This document shows, piece by piece, positions 14,601 to 29,000 of a stretch of 64,000 nt of DNA. The stretch's first letter is position 1. The number at the start of each line of letters is the position of its first letter. The DNA is from Agriotes lineatus. Taxonomy: Eukaryota > Arthropoda > Insecta > Coleoptera > Elateridae. Both the position numbers and the translations under genes were made by a program. The notes under the pieces were generated by a model that had not been told where the DNA came from, made no database searches, and saw only the letters and a list, made by a program, of their open reading frames with translations. The stretch lies in NCBI GenBank assembly GCA_940337035.1, contig CALNHX010003557.1, positions 1-64,000 on the forward strand, written 5' to 3'.

Positions 14601-16844
14601 CAGTAATTGCAGAATGCTAAACATTGTACAAAAACAACTGTAAACTACTTTTAAATGCATCAGAATGGCACCTACTGTTTTAGAAGTAGACAAAAAGGCA
14701 TGCTAGAGCCTGTAAACGCTCTAGCGGACGATCTGAGACGTTTTGAATATCATATCGATAGTAGAAACGCTTTCAGATTTTTTAAATTTTAGTAACGCTA
14801 TTTCGATGTTTGAATGCGACTTCTTAATGGCCTCAAAATGCTACTAGCAGTACGTAACATATTATAATTAATAGACAGTAATTGCAGAATGCTAAACATT
14901 GTACAGAAACAACTGTATACTAATTTTAATTGCATCAGAATGGCACCTACTGTTTTAGAAGTAGACAAAATGGCATGCTAGAGCCTGTAAACGCACTGGC
15001 GGACGATCTGAGACGTTTTGAATATCATATCGATAGTAGAAACGCTTTCAGATTTTTTAAATTTTAGTAACGCTATTTCGATGTTTGAATGCGATTTCTT
15101 AATGGCCTCAAAATGCTACTAGCAGTACGTAGCATCTTATAATTAATACACAGTAATTGCAGAATGCTAAACATTGTACAAAAACAACTGTAATTTACTT
15201 TTAAATGCATCAGAATGGCACCTACTGTTTTAGAAGTAGACAAAATGGCATGCTAGCGCCTGTAAACGCTATGGCGGACGATCTGAAACGTTTTCAATAT
15301 CATATCGATAGTAGAAACGCTTTCAAATTTTAGTAACGCTATTTCGATGTTTGAATGCGACTTCTTAATGGCCTCAAAATGCTACTAGCAGTACGTAACA
15401 TATTATAATTAATAGACAGTAATTGCAGAATGCTAAACATTGTGCAGAAACAACTGTATACTAATTTTAATTGCATCAGAATGGCACCTACTGTTTTAGA
15501 AGTAGACAAAATGGCATGCTAGAGCCTGTAAACGCACTGGCGGACGATCTGAGACGTTTTGAATATCATATCGATAGTAGAAACGCTTTCAGATTTTTTA
15601 AATTTTAGTAACGCTATTTCGATTTTTGAATGCGATTTCTTAATGGCCTCAAAATGCTACTAGCAGTACGTAGCATCTTATAATTAATACACAGTAATTG
15701 CAGAATGCTAAACATTGTACAAAAACAACTGTAATTTACTTTTAAATGCATCAGAATGGCACCTACTGTTTTAGAAGTAGACAAAATGGCATGCTAGCGC
15801 CTGTAAACGCTATGGCGGACGATCTGAAACGTTTTCAATATCATATCGATAGTAGAAACGCTTTCAAATTTTTTAAATTTTAGTAACGCTATTTCGATGT
15901 TTGAATGCGACTTCTTAATGGCCTCAAAATGCTACTAGCAGTACGTAACATATTATAATTAATATACAGTAATTGCAGAATGCTAAACATTGTACAGAAA
16001 CAACTGTATACTAATTTTAATTGCATCAGAATGGCACCTACTGTTTTAGAAGTAGACAAAATGGCATGCTAGAGCCTGTAAACGCACTGGCGCCGATCTG
16101 AGACGTTTTGAATATCATATCGATAGTAGAAACGCTTTCAGATTTTTTAAATTTTAGTAACGCTATTTCGATGTTTGAATGAGATTTCTTAATGGCCTCA
16201 AAATGCTACTAGCAGTACGTAGCATCTTATAATTAATACACAGTAATTGCAGAATGCTAAACATTGTACAAAAACAACTGTAATTTACTTTTAAATGCAT
16301 CAGAATGGCACCTACTGTTTTAGAAGTAGACAAAATGGCATGCTAGAGCCTGTAAACGCACTGGCGGACGATCTGAGACGTTTTGAATATCATATCGATA
16401 GTAGAAACGCTTTCAGATTTTTTAAATTTTAGTAACGCTATTTCGATTTTTGAATGCGATTTCTTAATGGCCTCAAAATGCTACTAGCAGTACGTAGCAT
16501 CTTATAATTAATACACAGTAATTGCAGAATGCTAAACATTGTACAAAAACAACTGTAATTTACTTTTAAATGCATCTGAATGGCACCTACTGTTTTAGAA
16601 TTTGACAAAATGGCATGCTAGCGCCTGTAAACGCTATGGCGGACGATCTGAGACGTTTTCAATATCATATCGATAGTAGAAACGCTTTCAAATTTTTTAA
16701 ATTTTAGTAACGCTATTTCGATGTTTGAATGCGACTTCTTAATGGCCTCAAAATGCTACTAGCAGTACGTAGCATATTATAATTAATAGACAGTAATTGC
16801 AGAATGCTAAATATTGTACAGAAACAACTGTATACTAATTTTAA
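11633..16844 (+). repeat. Higher-order repeat, 9-10 monomers, further copies
   Basis: Type A monomers at 11633 and 14106 are again 2473 bp apart (nine monomers), and the next at 16845 is 2739 bp on (ten monomers). The flanking order of B variants resembles the 4.7-9.7 kb block, including CTGGCGCCGATC (a 2-bp loss in CTGGCGGACGATC) at about 6200, 8675, 13073 and 16088. I read this as the same higher-order unit amplified with unequal exchange. Confidence 0.75.
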
Positions 16845-19800
16845 ATGCATCAGAATGGCACCTACTGTTTTAGAAGTAGGTTAAATGGCATTCTAGAGCC
16901 TGTCAACGCTTTGGCGGCCGATCTGAGACGTTTTGGATATCATTTCGATATAGAAACGTTCTTAGATTTTTTTAGTTTTAGTAACACTATTTCGATGTTT
17001 GAATGCGACTTCTTAATGGCCTCAAAATGCTACTAGCAGTACGTAACATATTATAATTAATAGACAGTAATTGCAGAATGTTAAATATTGTACAGAAACA
17101 ACTGTATACTAATTTTAAATGCATCAGAATGGCACCTACTGTTTTAGAAGTAGGTTAAATGGCATTCTAGAGCCTGTCAACGCTTTGGCGGCCGATCTGA
17201 GACGTTTTGGATATCATTTCGATATAGAAACGTTCTTAGATTTTTTTAGTTTTAGTAACACTATTTCGATGTTTGAATGCGACTTCTTAATGGCCTCAAA
17301 ATGCTACTAGCAGTACGTAACATATTATAATTAATAGACAGTAATTGCAGAATGTTAAATATTGTACAGAAACAACTGTATACTAATTTTAATTGCATCA
17401 GAATGGCACCTACTGTTTTAGAAGTAGACAAAATGGCATGCTAGAGCCTGTAAACGCACTGGCGGACGATCTGAGACGTTTTGAATATCATATCGATAGT
17501 AGAAACGCTTTCAGATTTTTTAAATTTTAGTAACGCTATTTCGATTTTTGAATGCGATTTCTTAATGGCCTCAAAATGCTACTAGCAGTACGTAGCATCT
17601 TATAATTAATACACAGTAATTGCAGAATGCTAAACATTGTACAAAAACAACTGTAATTTACTTTTAAATGCATCTGAATGGCACCTACTGTTTTAGAAGT
17701 AGACAAAATGGCATGCTAGCGCCTGTAAACGCTATGGCGGACGATCTGAGACGTTTTCAATATCATATCGATAGTAGAAACGCTTTCAAATTTTTTAAAT
17801 TTTAGTAACGCTATTTCGATGTTTGAATGCGACTTCTTAATGGCCTCAAAATGCTACTAGCAGTACGTAGCATATTATAATTAATAGACAGTAATTGCAG
17901 AATGCTAAATATTGTACAGAAACAACTGTATACTAATTTTAATTGAATCAGAATGGCACCTACTGTTTTAGAAGTAGGCTAAATGGCATTCTAGAGCCTG
18001 TCAACGCTTTGGCGGCCGATCTGAGACGTTTTGGATATCATTTCGAAATAGAAACGTTCTTAGATTTTTTTAGTTTTAGTAACACTATTTCGATGTTTGA
18101 ATGCGACTTCTTAATGGCCTCAAAATGCTACTAGCAGTACGTAACATATTATAATTAATAGACAGTAATTGCAGAATGTTAAATATTGTACAGAAACAAC
18201 TGTATACTAATTTTAAATGCATCAGAATGGCACCTACTGTTTTAGAAGTAGACAAAATGGCATGCTAGAGCCTGTAAACGCTCTGGCGGACGATCTGAGA
18301 CGTTTTGAATATCATATCGATAGTAGAAACGCTTTCAGATTTTTTAAATTTTAGTAACGCTATTTCTATGTTTGAATGCGACTTCTTAATGGCCTCAAAA
18401 TGCTACTAGCAGTACGTAACATATTATAATTAATAGACAGTAATTGCAGAATGCTAAACATTGTACAAAAACAACTGTAAACTACTTTTAAATGCATCAG
18501 AATGGCACCTACTGTTTTAGAAGTAGACAAAAAGGCATGCTAGAGCCTGTAAACGCTCTAGCGGACGATCTGAGACGTTTTGAATATCATATCGATAGTA
18601 GAAACGCTTTCAGATTTTTTAAATTTTAGTAACGCTATTTCGATGTTTGAATGCGACTTCTTAATGGCCTCAAAATGCTACTAGCAGTACGTAACATATT
18701 ATAATTAATAGACAGTAATTGCAGAATGCTAAACATTGTACAGAAACAACTGTATACTAATTTTAATTGCATCAGAATGGCACCTACTGTTTTAGAAGTA
18801 GACAAAATGGCATGCTAGAGCCTGTAAACGCACTGGCGGACGATCAGAGACGTTTTGAATATCATATCGATAGTAGAAACGCTTTCAGATTTTTTAAATT
18901 TTAGTAACGCTATTTCGATGTTTGAATGCGATTTCTTAATGGCCTCAAAATGCTACTAGCAGTACGTAGCATCTTATAATTAATACACAGTAATTGCAGA
19001 ATGCTAAACATTGTACAAAAACAACTGTAATTTACTTTTAAATGCATCAGAATGGCACCTACTGTTTTAGAAGTAGACAAAATGGCATGCTAGCGCCTGT
19101 AAACGCTATGGCGGACGATCTGAAACGTTTTCAATATCATATCGATAGTAGAAACGCTTTCAAATTTTTTAAATTTTAGTAACATTATTTCGATGTTTGA
19201 ATGCGACTTCTTAATGGCCTCAAAATGCTACTAGCAGTACGTAACATATTATAATTAATAGACAGTAATTGCAGAATGCTAAACATTGTGCAGAAACAAC
19301 TGTATACTAATTTTAATTGCATCAGAATGGCACCTACTGTTTTAGAAGTAGACAAAATGGCATGCTAGAGCCTGTAAACGCACTGGCGGACGATCTGAGA
19401 CGTTTTGAATATCATATCGATAGTAGAAACGCTTTCAGATTTTTTAAATTTTAGTAACGCTATTTCGATTTTTGAATGCGATTTCTTAATGGCCTCAAAA
19501 TGCTACTAGCAGTACGTAGCATCTTATAATTAATACACAGTAATTGCAGAATGCTAAACATTGTACAAAAACAACTGTAATTTACTTTTAAATGCATCAG
19601 AATGGCACCTACTGTTTTAGAAGTAGACAAAATGGCATGCTAGCGCCTGTAAACGCTATGGCGGACGATCTGAAACGTTTTCAATATCATATCGATAGTA
19701 GAAACGCTTTCAAATTTTTTAAATTTTAGTAACGCTATTTCTATGTTTGAATGCGACTTCTTAATGGCCTCAAAATGCTACTAGCAGTACGTAACATATT

Positions 19801-20049
19801 ATAATTAATAGACAGTAATTGCAGAATGCTAAACATTGTACAAAAACAACTGTAAACTACTTTTAAATGCATCAGAATGGCACCTACTGTTTTAGAAGTA
19901 GACAAAAAGGCATGCTAGAGCCTGTAAACGCTCTAGCGGACGATCTGAGACGTTTTGAATATCATATCGATAGTAGAAACGCTTTCAAATTTTTTAAATT
20001 TTAGTAACGCTATTTCGATGTTTGAATGCGACTTCTTAATGGCCTCAAA

Positions 20050-23000
20050 ATGCTACTAGCAGTACGTAACATATTATAATTAATAGACAGTAATTGCAGA
20101 ATGCTAAACATTGTACAAAAACAACTGTAAACTACTTTTAAATGCATCAGAATGGCACCTACTGTTTTAGAAGTAGACAAAAAGGCATGCTAGAGCCTGT
20201 AAACGCTCTAGCGGACGATCTGAGACGTTTTGAATATCATATCGATAGTAGAAACGCTTTCAAATTTTTTAAATTTTAGTAACGCTATTTCGATGTTTGA
20301 ATGCGACTTCTTAATGGCCTCAAAATGCTACTAGCAGTACGTAACATATTATAATTAATAGACAGTAATTGCAGAATGCTAAACATTGTACAGAAACAAC
20401 TGTATACTAATTTTAATTGCATCAGAATGGCACCTACTGTTTTAGAAGTAGACAAAATGGCATCCTAGAGCCTGTAAACGCACTGGCGGACGATCTGAGA
20501 CGTTTTGAATATCATATCGATAGTAGAAACGCTTTGAGATTTTTTAAATTTTAGTAACGCTATTTCGATGTTTGAATGCGATTTCTTAATGGCCTCAAAA
20601 TGCTACTAGCAGTACGTAGCATCTTATAATTAATACACAGTAATTGCAGAATGCTAAACATTGTACAAAAATAACTGTAATTTACTTTTAAATGCATCAG
20701 AATGGCATCCACTGTTTTAGAAGTAGACAAAATGGCATGCTAGCGCCTGTAAACGCTATGGCGGACGATCTGAAACGTTTTCAATATCATATCGATAGTA
20801 GAAACGCTTTCAAATTTTTTAAATTTTAGTAACGTTATTTCGATGTTTGAATGCGACTTCTTAATGGCCTCAAAATGCTACTAGCAGTACGTAACATATT
20901 ATAATTAATAGTTAGTAATTGCAGAATGCTAAACATTGTACAGAAACAACTGTATACTAATTTTAATTGCATCAGAATGGCACCTACTGTTTTAGAAGTA
21001 GACAAAATGGCATCCTAGAGCCTGTAAACGCACTGGCGGACGATCTGAGGCGTTTTGAATATCATATCGATAGTAGAAACGCTTTCAGATTTTTTAAATT
21101 TTAGTAACGCTATTTCGATTTTTGAATGCGATTTCTTAATGGCCTCAAAATGCTACTAGCAGTACGTAGCATCTTATAATTAATACACAGTAATTGCAGA
21201 ATGCTAAACATTGTACAAAAACAACTGTAATTTACTTTTAAATGCGTCAGAATGGCACCTACTGTTTTAGAAGTAAACAAAATGGCATGCTAGCGCCAGT
21301 AAACGCTATGGCGGACGATCTGAGACGCTTTCAATATCATATCGATAGTAGAAACGCTTTCAAATTTTTTAAATTTTAGTAACGCTATTTCGATGTTTGA
21401 ATGCGACTTCTTAATGGCCTCAAAATGCTACTAGCAGTACGTAACATATTATAATTAATAGACAGTAATTGCAGAATGCTAAACATTGTACAAAAACAAC
21501 TGTAAACTACTTTTAAATGCATCTGAATGGCACCTACTGTTTTAGAAGTAGACAAAATGGCATGCTAGCGCCTGTAAACGCTATGGCGGACGATCTGAAA
21601 CGTTTTGAATATCATATCGATAGTAGAAACGCTTTCAAATTTTTTAAATTTTAGTAACGCTATTTCTATGTTTGAATGCGACTTCTTAATGGCCTCAAAA
21701 TGCTACTAGCAGTACGTAACATATTATAATTAATAGACAGTAATTGCAGAATGCTAAACATTGTACAAAAACAACTGTAAACTACTTTTAAATGCATCAG
21801 AATGGCACCTACTGTTTTAGAAGTAGACAAAAAGGCATGCTAGAGCCTGTAAACGCTCTAGCGGACGATCTGAGACGTTTTGAATATCATATCGATAGTA
21901 GAAACGCTTTCAAATTTTTTAAATTTTAGTAACGCTATTTCGATGTTTGAATGCGACTTCTTAATGGCCTCAAAATGCTACTAGCAGTACGTAACATATT
22001 ATAATTAATAGACAGTAATTGCAGAATGCTAAACATTGTACAGAAACAACTGTATACTAATTTTAATTGCATCAGAATGGCACCTACTGTTTTAGAAGTA
22101 GACAAAATGGCATCCTAGAGCCTGTAAACGCACTGGCGGACGATCTGAGACGTTTTGAATATCATATCGATAGTAGAAACGCTTTGAGATTTTTTAAATT
22201 TTAGTAACGCTATTTCGATGTTTGAATGCGATTTCTTAATGGCCTCAAAATGCTACTAGCAGTACGTAGCATCTTATAATTAATACACAGTAATTGCAGA
22301 ATGCTAAACATTGTACAAAAACAACTGTAATTTACTTTTAAATGCATCAGAATGGCATCCACTGTTTTAGAAGTAGACAAAATGGCATGCTAGCGCCTGT
22401 AAACGCTATGGCGGACGATCTGAAACGTTTTCAATATCATATCGATAGTAGAAACGCTTTCAAATTTTTTAAATTTTAGTAACGTTATTTCGATGTTTGA
22501 ATGCGACTTCTTAATGGCCTCAAAATGCTACTAGCAGTACGTAACATATTATAATTAATAGTTAGTAATTGCAGAATGCTAAACATTGTACAGAAACAAC
22601 TGTATACTAATTTTAATTGCATCAGAATGGCACCTACTGTTTTATAAGTAGACAAAATGTAATGCTAGAGCCTGTAAACGCACTGGCGGACGATCTGAGA
22701 CGTTTTGAATATCATATCGATAGTAGAAACGCTTTCAGATTTTTTAAATTTTAGTAAGGCTATTTCGATTTTTGAATGCGATTTCTTAATGGCCTCAAAA
22801 TGCTACTAGCAGTACGTAGCATCTTATAATTAATACACAGTAATTGCAGAATGCTAAACATTGTACAAAAACAACTGTAATTTACTTTTAAATGCATCAG
22901 AATGGCACCTACTGTTTTAGAAGTAAACAAAATGGCATGCTAGCGCCAGTAAACGCTATGGCGGACGATCTGAGACGCTTTCAATATCATATCGATAGTA

Positions 23001-23090
23001 GAAACGCTTTCAAATTTTTTAAATTTTAGTAACGCTATTTCGATGTTTGAATGCGACTTCTTAATGGCCTCAAAATGCTACTAGCAGTAC
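20050..23090 (+). repeat. Higher-order repeat, 6 monomers (about 1650 bp), two copies
   Basis: Rare marks recur about 1650 bp apart, which is six monomers. GCTTTGAGATT lies at about 20532 and 22182, GGCATCCACTG at about 20706 and 22355, and AATAGTTAGTAATTG at about 20908 and 22558. The two units are adjacent and in the same order. Confidence 0.8.
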
Positions 23091-26000
23091 GTAACATATT
23101 ATAATTAATAGACAGTAATTGCAGAATGCTAAATATTGTACAGAAACAACTGTATACTAATTTTAAATGCATCAGAATGGCACCTACTGTTTTAGAAGAA
23201 GGCTAAATGGCATTCTAGAGCCTGTCAACGCTTTGGCAGCCGATCTGAGACGTTTTGGATATCATTTCGATATAGAAACGTTCTTAGATTTTTTTAGTTT
23301 TAGTAACGCTATTTCGATGTTTGAATGCGACTTCTTAATGGCCTCAAAATGCTACTAGCAGTACGTAACATATTATAATTAATAGACAGTAATTGCAGAA
23401 TGTTAAATATTGTACAGAAACAACTGTATACTAATTTTAAATGCATCAGAATGGCACCTACTGTTTTAGAAGTTGGCTAAATGGCATGCTAGAACCTGTA
23501 AACGCTTTCGCGGCCGATCTGAGACGATTTGCATATCATTTCGATATAGAAACGTTCTTAGATTTTTTTAGTTTTAGTAACGCTATTTCGACGTTTGAAT
23601 GCGACTTCTTAATGGCCTCAAAATGCTCCTAGCAGTACGTAACATATTATAATTAATAGACAGTAATTGCAGAATGCTAAATATTGTACAGAAACAACTG
23701 TATACTAATTTTAAATGCATCAGAATGGCACCTACTGTTTTAGAAGAAGGCTAAATGGCATTCTAGAGCCTGTCAACGCTTTGGCAGCCGATCTGAGACG
23801 TTTTGGATATCATTTCGATATAGAAACGTTTATAGATTTTTTTAGTTTTAGTAACGCTATTTCGATGTTTGAATGCGACTTCTTAATGGCCTCAAAATGC
23901 TACTAGCAGTACGTAACATATTATAATTAATAGACAGTAATTGCAGAATGTTAAATATTGTACAGAAACAACTGTATACTAATTTTAAATGCATGAGAAT
24001 GGCACCTACTGTTTTAGCAGTAGGCTAAATGGCATGCTCTAGCCTGTAAACGCTTTCGCGGCCGATCTGAGACGTTTTGGATATCATTTCGATATAGAAA
24101 CGTTTTTAGATTTTTTAGTTTTAGTAACGCTATTTCGATGTTTGAATGCGACTTCTTAATGGCCTCAAAATGCTACTAGCAGTACGTAACATATTATAAT
24201 TAATAGACAGTAATTGCAGAATGCTAAACATTGTACAAAAACAACTGTAAACTACTTTTAAATGCATCAGAATGGCACCTACTGTTTTAGAAGTAGACAA
24301 AAAGGCATGCTAGAGCCTGTAAAGGCTCTGGTGGACGATCTGAGACGTTTTGAATATCATATCGACAGTAGAAACGCTTTCAGATTTTTTAAATTTTAGT
24401 ACCGCTATTTCTATGTTTGAATGCGACTTCTTAATGGCCTCAAAATCCTACTAGCAGTACGTAACATATTATAATTAATAGACAGTAATTGCAGAATGCT
24501 AAACATTGTACAAAAACAACTGTAAACTACTTTTAAATGCATCAGAATGGCACCTACAGTTTTAGAAGTAGACAAAATGGCATGCTAGAGCCTGTAAACC
24601 CTCTGGCGGACGATCTGAGACGTTTTGAATATCATATCGATAGTGGAAACGCTTTCAGATTTTTTAAATTTTAGTAACGCTATTTCGATGTTTGAATGCG
24701 ACTTCTTAATGGCCTCAAAATGCTACTAGCAGTACGTAACATATTATAACTAATAGACAGTAATTGCAGAATGTTAAATATTGTACAGAAACAACTGTAT
24801 ACTAATTTTAAATGCATCATAATGGCACCTACTGTCTTAGAAGTAGGCTAAATGGCATGCTAGAGCCTGTAAACGCTTTCGCGGCCGATCTGAGACGTTT
24901 TGGATATCATTTCGGTATAGAAACGTTTATAGATTTTTTTAGTTTTAGTAACGCTATTTCGATGTTTGAATGCCACTTCTTAATGGCCTCAAAATGCTAT
25001 TAGCAGTACGTAGCATCTTATAATTAATACACAGTAATTGCAGAATGCTAAACATTGTACAAAAACAACTGTAAACTACTTTTAAATGCATCAGAATAGC
25101 AACTCCTGTTTTGAAGTAGACAAAATGGCATTCTAGCGCCTGTAAACGCTATGGCGAACGATCTGAGACCTTTTAAATATCATATCGATAGTAGAAACGC
25201 TTTCTGATTTTTTAAATTTTGGTAACGCTATTTCGATGTTTGAATGCGACTTCTTAATGGCCTCAAAATGCTACTTGTAGTACGTAATATATTATAATTA
25301 ATAGACAGTAATCGCAGAATGCTAAACATTGTACAGAAACAACTGTATACTAATTTTAATTGCATCATAATGGCACCTACTGTTTTAGAAGTGGACTAAA
25401 TGGCATGCTAGAGCCTGTAAACGCTTTGGCGGCCGATCTGAGACGTTTTGGATATCATTTCGATAATAGAAACGTTCTTAGATTTTTTTAGTTTGAGTAA
25501 CACTATTTCGATGTTTGAATGCGACTTCTTAATGGCCTCAAAATGCTACTAGCAGTACGTAACATATTATAATTAATAGACAGTAATTGCAGAATTCTAA
25601 ACATTGTACAAAAACAACTGTAAACTACTTTTAAATGCATCAGAATGGCACCTACTGTTTCAGAAGTAGACAAAATGGCATGCTAGAGCCTGTAAACGCT
25701 CTGGCGGCCGATGTGAGACGCTTTGGATATCATAACGATAGTAGAAACGCTTTCAGATTTTTTAAATTTTAGTAACGCTATTTCGATGTTTGAATGCGAC
25801 TTCTTAATGGCCTCAAAATGCTACTAGCAGTACGTAACATATTATAATTAATAGACAGTAATTGCAGAATGCTAAACATTGTACAAAAACAACTGTAAAC
25901 TACTTTTAAATGCATCAGAATGGCACCTACTGTTTTAGAAGTAGACAAAATGGCATGCTAGAGCCTGTAAACGCTCTGGTGGACGATCTGAGACGTTTTG

Positions 26001-29000
26001 AATATCATATCGATAGTAGAAACGCTTTCAGATTTTTTAAATTTTAGTAACGCTATTTCGATGTTTGAATGCGACTTCTTAATGGCCTCAAAATGCTACT
26101 AGCAGTACGTAACATATTATAATTAATAGACAGTAATTGCAGAATGCTAAACATTGTACAAAAACAACTGTAAACTACTTTTAAATGCATCAGAATGGCA
26201 TCTACTGTTTTAGGAGTAGACAAAATGGCATGCTAGAGCCTGTAAACCCTCTGGCGGACGATGTGAGACGTTTTGAATATCATATCGATAGTAGAAACGC
26301 TTTCAGATTTTTTAAATTTTAGTAACGCTATTTCGATGTTTGAATGCGACTTCTTAATGGCCTCAAAATGCTACTAGCAGTACGTAACATATTATAATTA
26401 ATAGACAGTAATTGCAGAATGTTAACTATTGTACAGAAACAACTGTATACTAATTTTAAATGCATCAGAATGGCACCTACTGTCTTAGAAGTAGGCTAAA
26501 TGGCATGCTAGAGCCTGTAAACGCTCTGGCGGACGATCTGAGACGTTTTGGATATCGTTTCGATAATTGAAACGTTCTGAGATTTTTTTAGTTTGAGTAA
26601 CGCTATTTCGATGTTTGAATGCGACTTCTTAATGGCCTCAAAATGCTACTAGTAGTGCGTAACATATTATAATTAATAAAGAGTAATTGCAGAATGCTAA
26701 TCACTGTACAGAAACAACTGTATACTAATTTTAATTGCATCAGAATGGCACCTACTGTTTTAGAAGTGGACTAAATGGCATGCTAGAGCCTGTAAACGCT
26801 TTGGCGGCCGATCTGAGACGTTTTGGATATCACTTCGATAATAGAAACGTTCTTAGATTTTTTTAGTTTGAGTAAAGCTATTTCGATGTTTGAATGCGAC
26901 TTCTTAATGGCCTCAAAATGCTACTAGCAGTACGTAACATATTATAATTAATAAAGAGTAATTGCAGAATGCTAAACATTGTACAGAAACAACTGTATAC
27001 TAATTTTAATTGCATCAGAATGGCACCTATTGTTTTAGAAGTGGACTAAATGGCATGCTAGAGCCTGTAAATGCTTTGGCGGCCGATCTGAGACGTTTTG
27101 GATATCATTTCGATAATAGAAACGTTCTTAGATTTTTTTAGTTTGAGTAACGCTATTTCAATGTTTGAATGCGACTTCTTAATGGCCACAAAATGCTACT
27201 AGCAGTACGTAACATATTATAATTAATAGACAGTAATTGCAGAATGTTAAATTTTGTACAGAAACAACTGTATACTAATTTTAAATGCATGAGAATGGCA
27301 ACTACTGTTTTAGCAGTAGGCTAAATGGCATGCTCTAGCCTGTAAAAGCTTTCGGCCGATCTGAGACGTTTTGGATATCATTTCGATATAGAAACGTTTT
27401 TAGATTTTTTTATTTTTAGTAACGCTATTTCGATGTTTGAATGCGACTTCTTAATGGCCTCAAAATGCTACTAGCAGTACGTAACATATTATAATTAATA
27501 GACAGTAATTGCAGAATGCTAAACATTGTACAAAAACAACTGTAAACTACTTTTAAATGCATCAGAATGGCACCTACTGTTTTAGAAGTAGACAAAATGG
27601 CATGCTAGAGCCTGTAAACGCTCTGGCGGACGATCTGAGACGTTTTGGATATCATTTCGATATCAGAAACGTTTTTAGATTTTTTTATTTTTAGTAACGC
27701 TATTTCGATGTTTGAATGCGACTTCTTAATGGCTTCAAAATGCTACTAGCAGTACGTAACATATTATAATTAATAGACAGTAATTGCAGAATGCTAAACA
27801 TTGTACAAAAACAACTGTAAACTACTTTTAAATGCATCAGAATGGCACCTACTGTTTTAGGAGTAGACAAAATGGCAGGCTAGAGCCTGTAAACCCTCTG
27901 GCGGACGATGTGAGACGTTTTGAATATCATATCAATAGTAGAAACGCTTTCAGATTTTTTAAATTTTAGTAACGCTATTTCGATGTTTGAATGCGACTTC
28001 TTAATGGCCTCAAAATGCTACTAGCAGTACGTAACATATTATAATTAATAGACAGTAATTGCAGAATGTTAACTATTGTACAGAAACAACTGCATACTAA
28101 TTTTAAATGCATCAGAATGGCACCTACTGTCTTAGAAGTAGGCGAAATGGCATGCTAGAGCCTGTAAACGCTCTGGCGGACGATCTGAGACGTTTTGGAT
28201 ATCATTTCGATAATAGAAACGTTCTTAGATTTTTTTAGTTTGAGTAACGCTATTTCGATGTTTGAATGCGACTTCTTAATGGCCTCAAAATGCTACTAGT
28301 AGTACGTAACATATTATAATTAATAAAGAGTAATTGCAGAATGCTAATCATTGTACAGAAACAACTGTATACTAATTTTAATTGCATCAGAATGGCAACT
28401 ACTGTTTTAGAAGTGGACTAAATGGCATGCTAGAGCCTGTAAACGCTTTGGCGGCCGATCTGAGACGTTTTGAATATCACTTCGCTAATAGAAACGTTCT
28501 TAGATTTTTTTAGTTTGAGTAAAGCTATTTCGATGTTTGAATGCGACTTCTTAATGGCCTCAAAATGCTACTAGCAGTACGTAACATATTATAATTAATA
28601 AAGAGTAATTGCAGAATGCTAAACATTGTACAGAAACAACTGTATACTAATTTGAATTGCATCAGAATGGCACCTATTGTTTTAGAAGTGGACTAAATGG
28701 CATGCTAGAGCCTGTAAACGCTTTGGCGGCCGATCTGAGACGTTTTGGATATCATTTCGATAATAGAAACGTTTTTAGATTTTTTTAGTTTGAGTAACGC
28801 TATTTCGATGTTTGAATGCGACTTCTTAATGGCCTCAAAATGCTACTAGTAGAACGTAACATATTATAATTAATAGACAGTAATTGCAGAATGCTAAACA
28901 TTGTACAAAAACAACTGTAAACTACTTTTAAATGCATCAGAATGGCACCTACTGTTTTAGAAGTGGACTAAATGGCATTCTAGAGCCTGTAAACGCTTTG

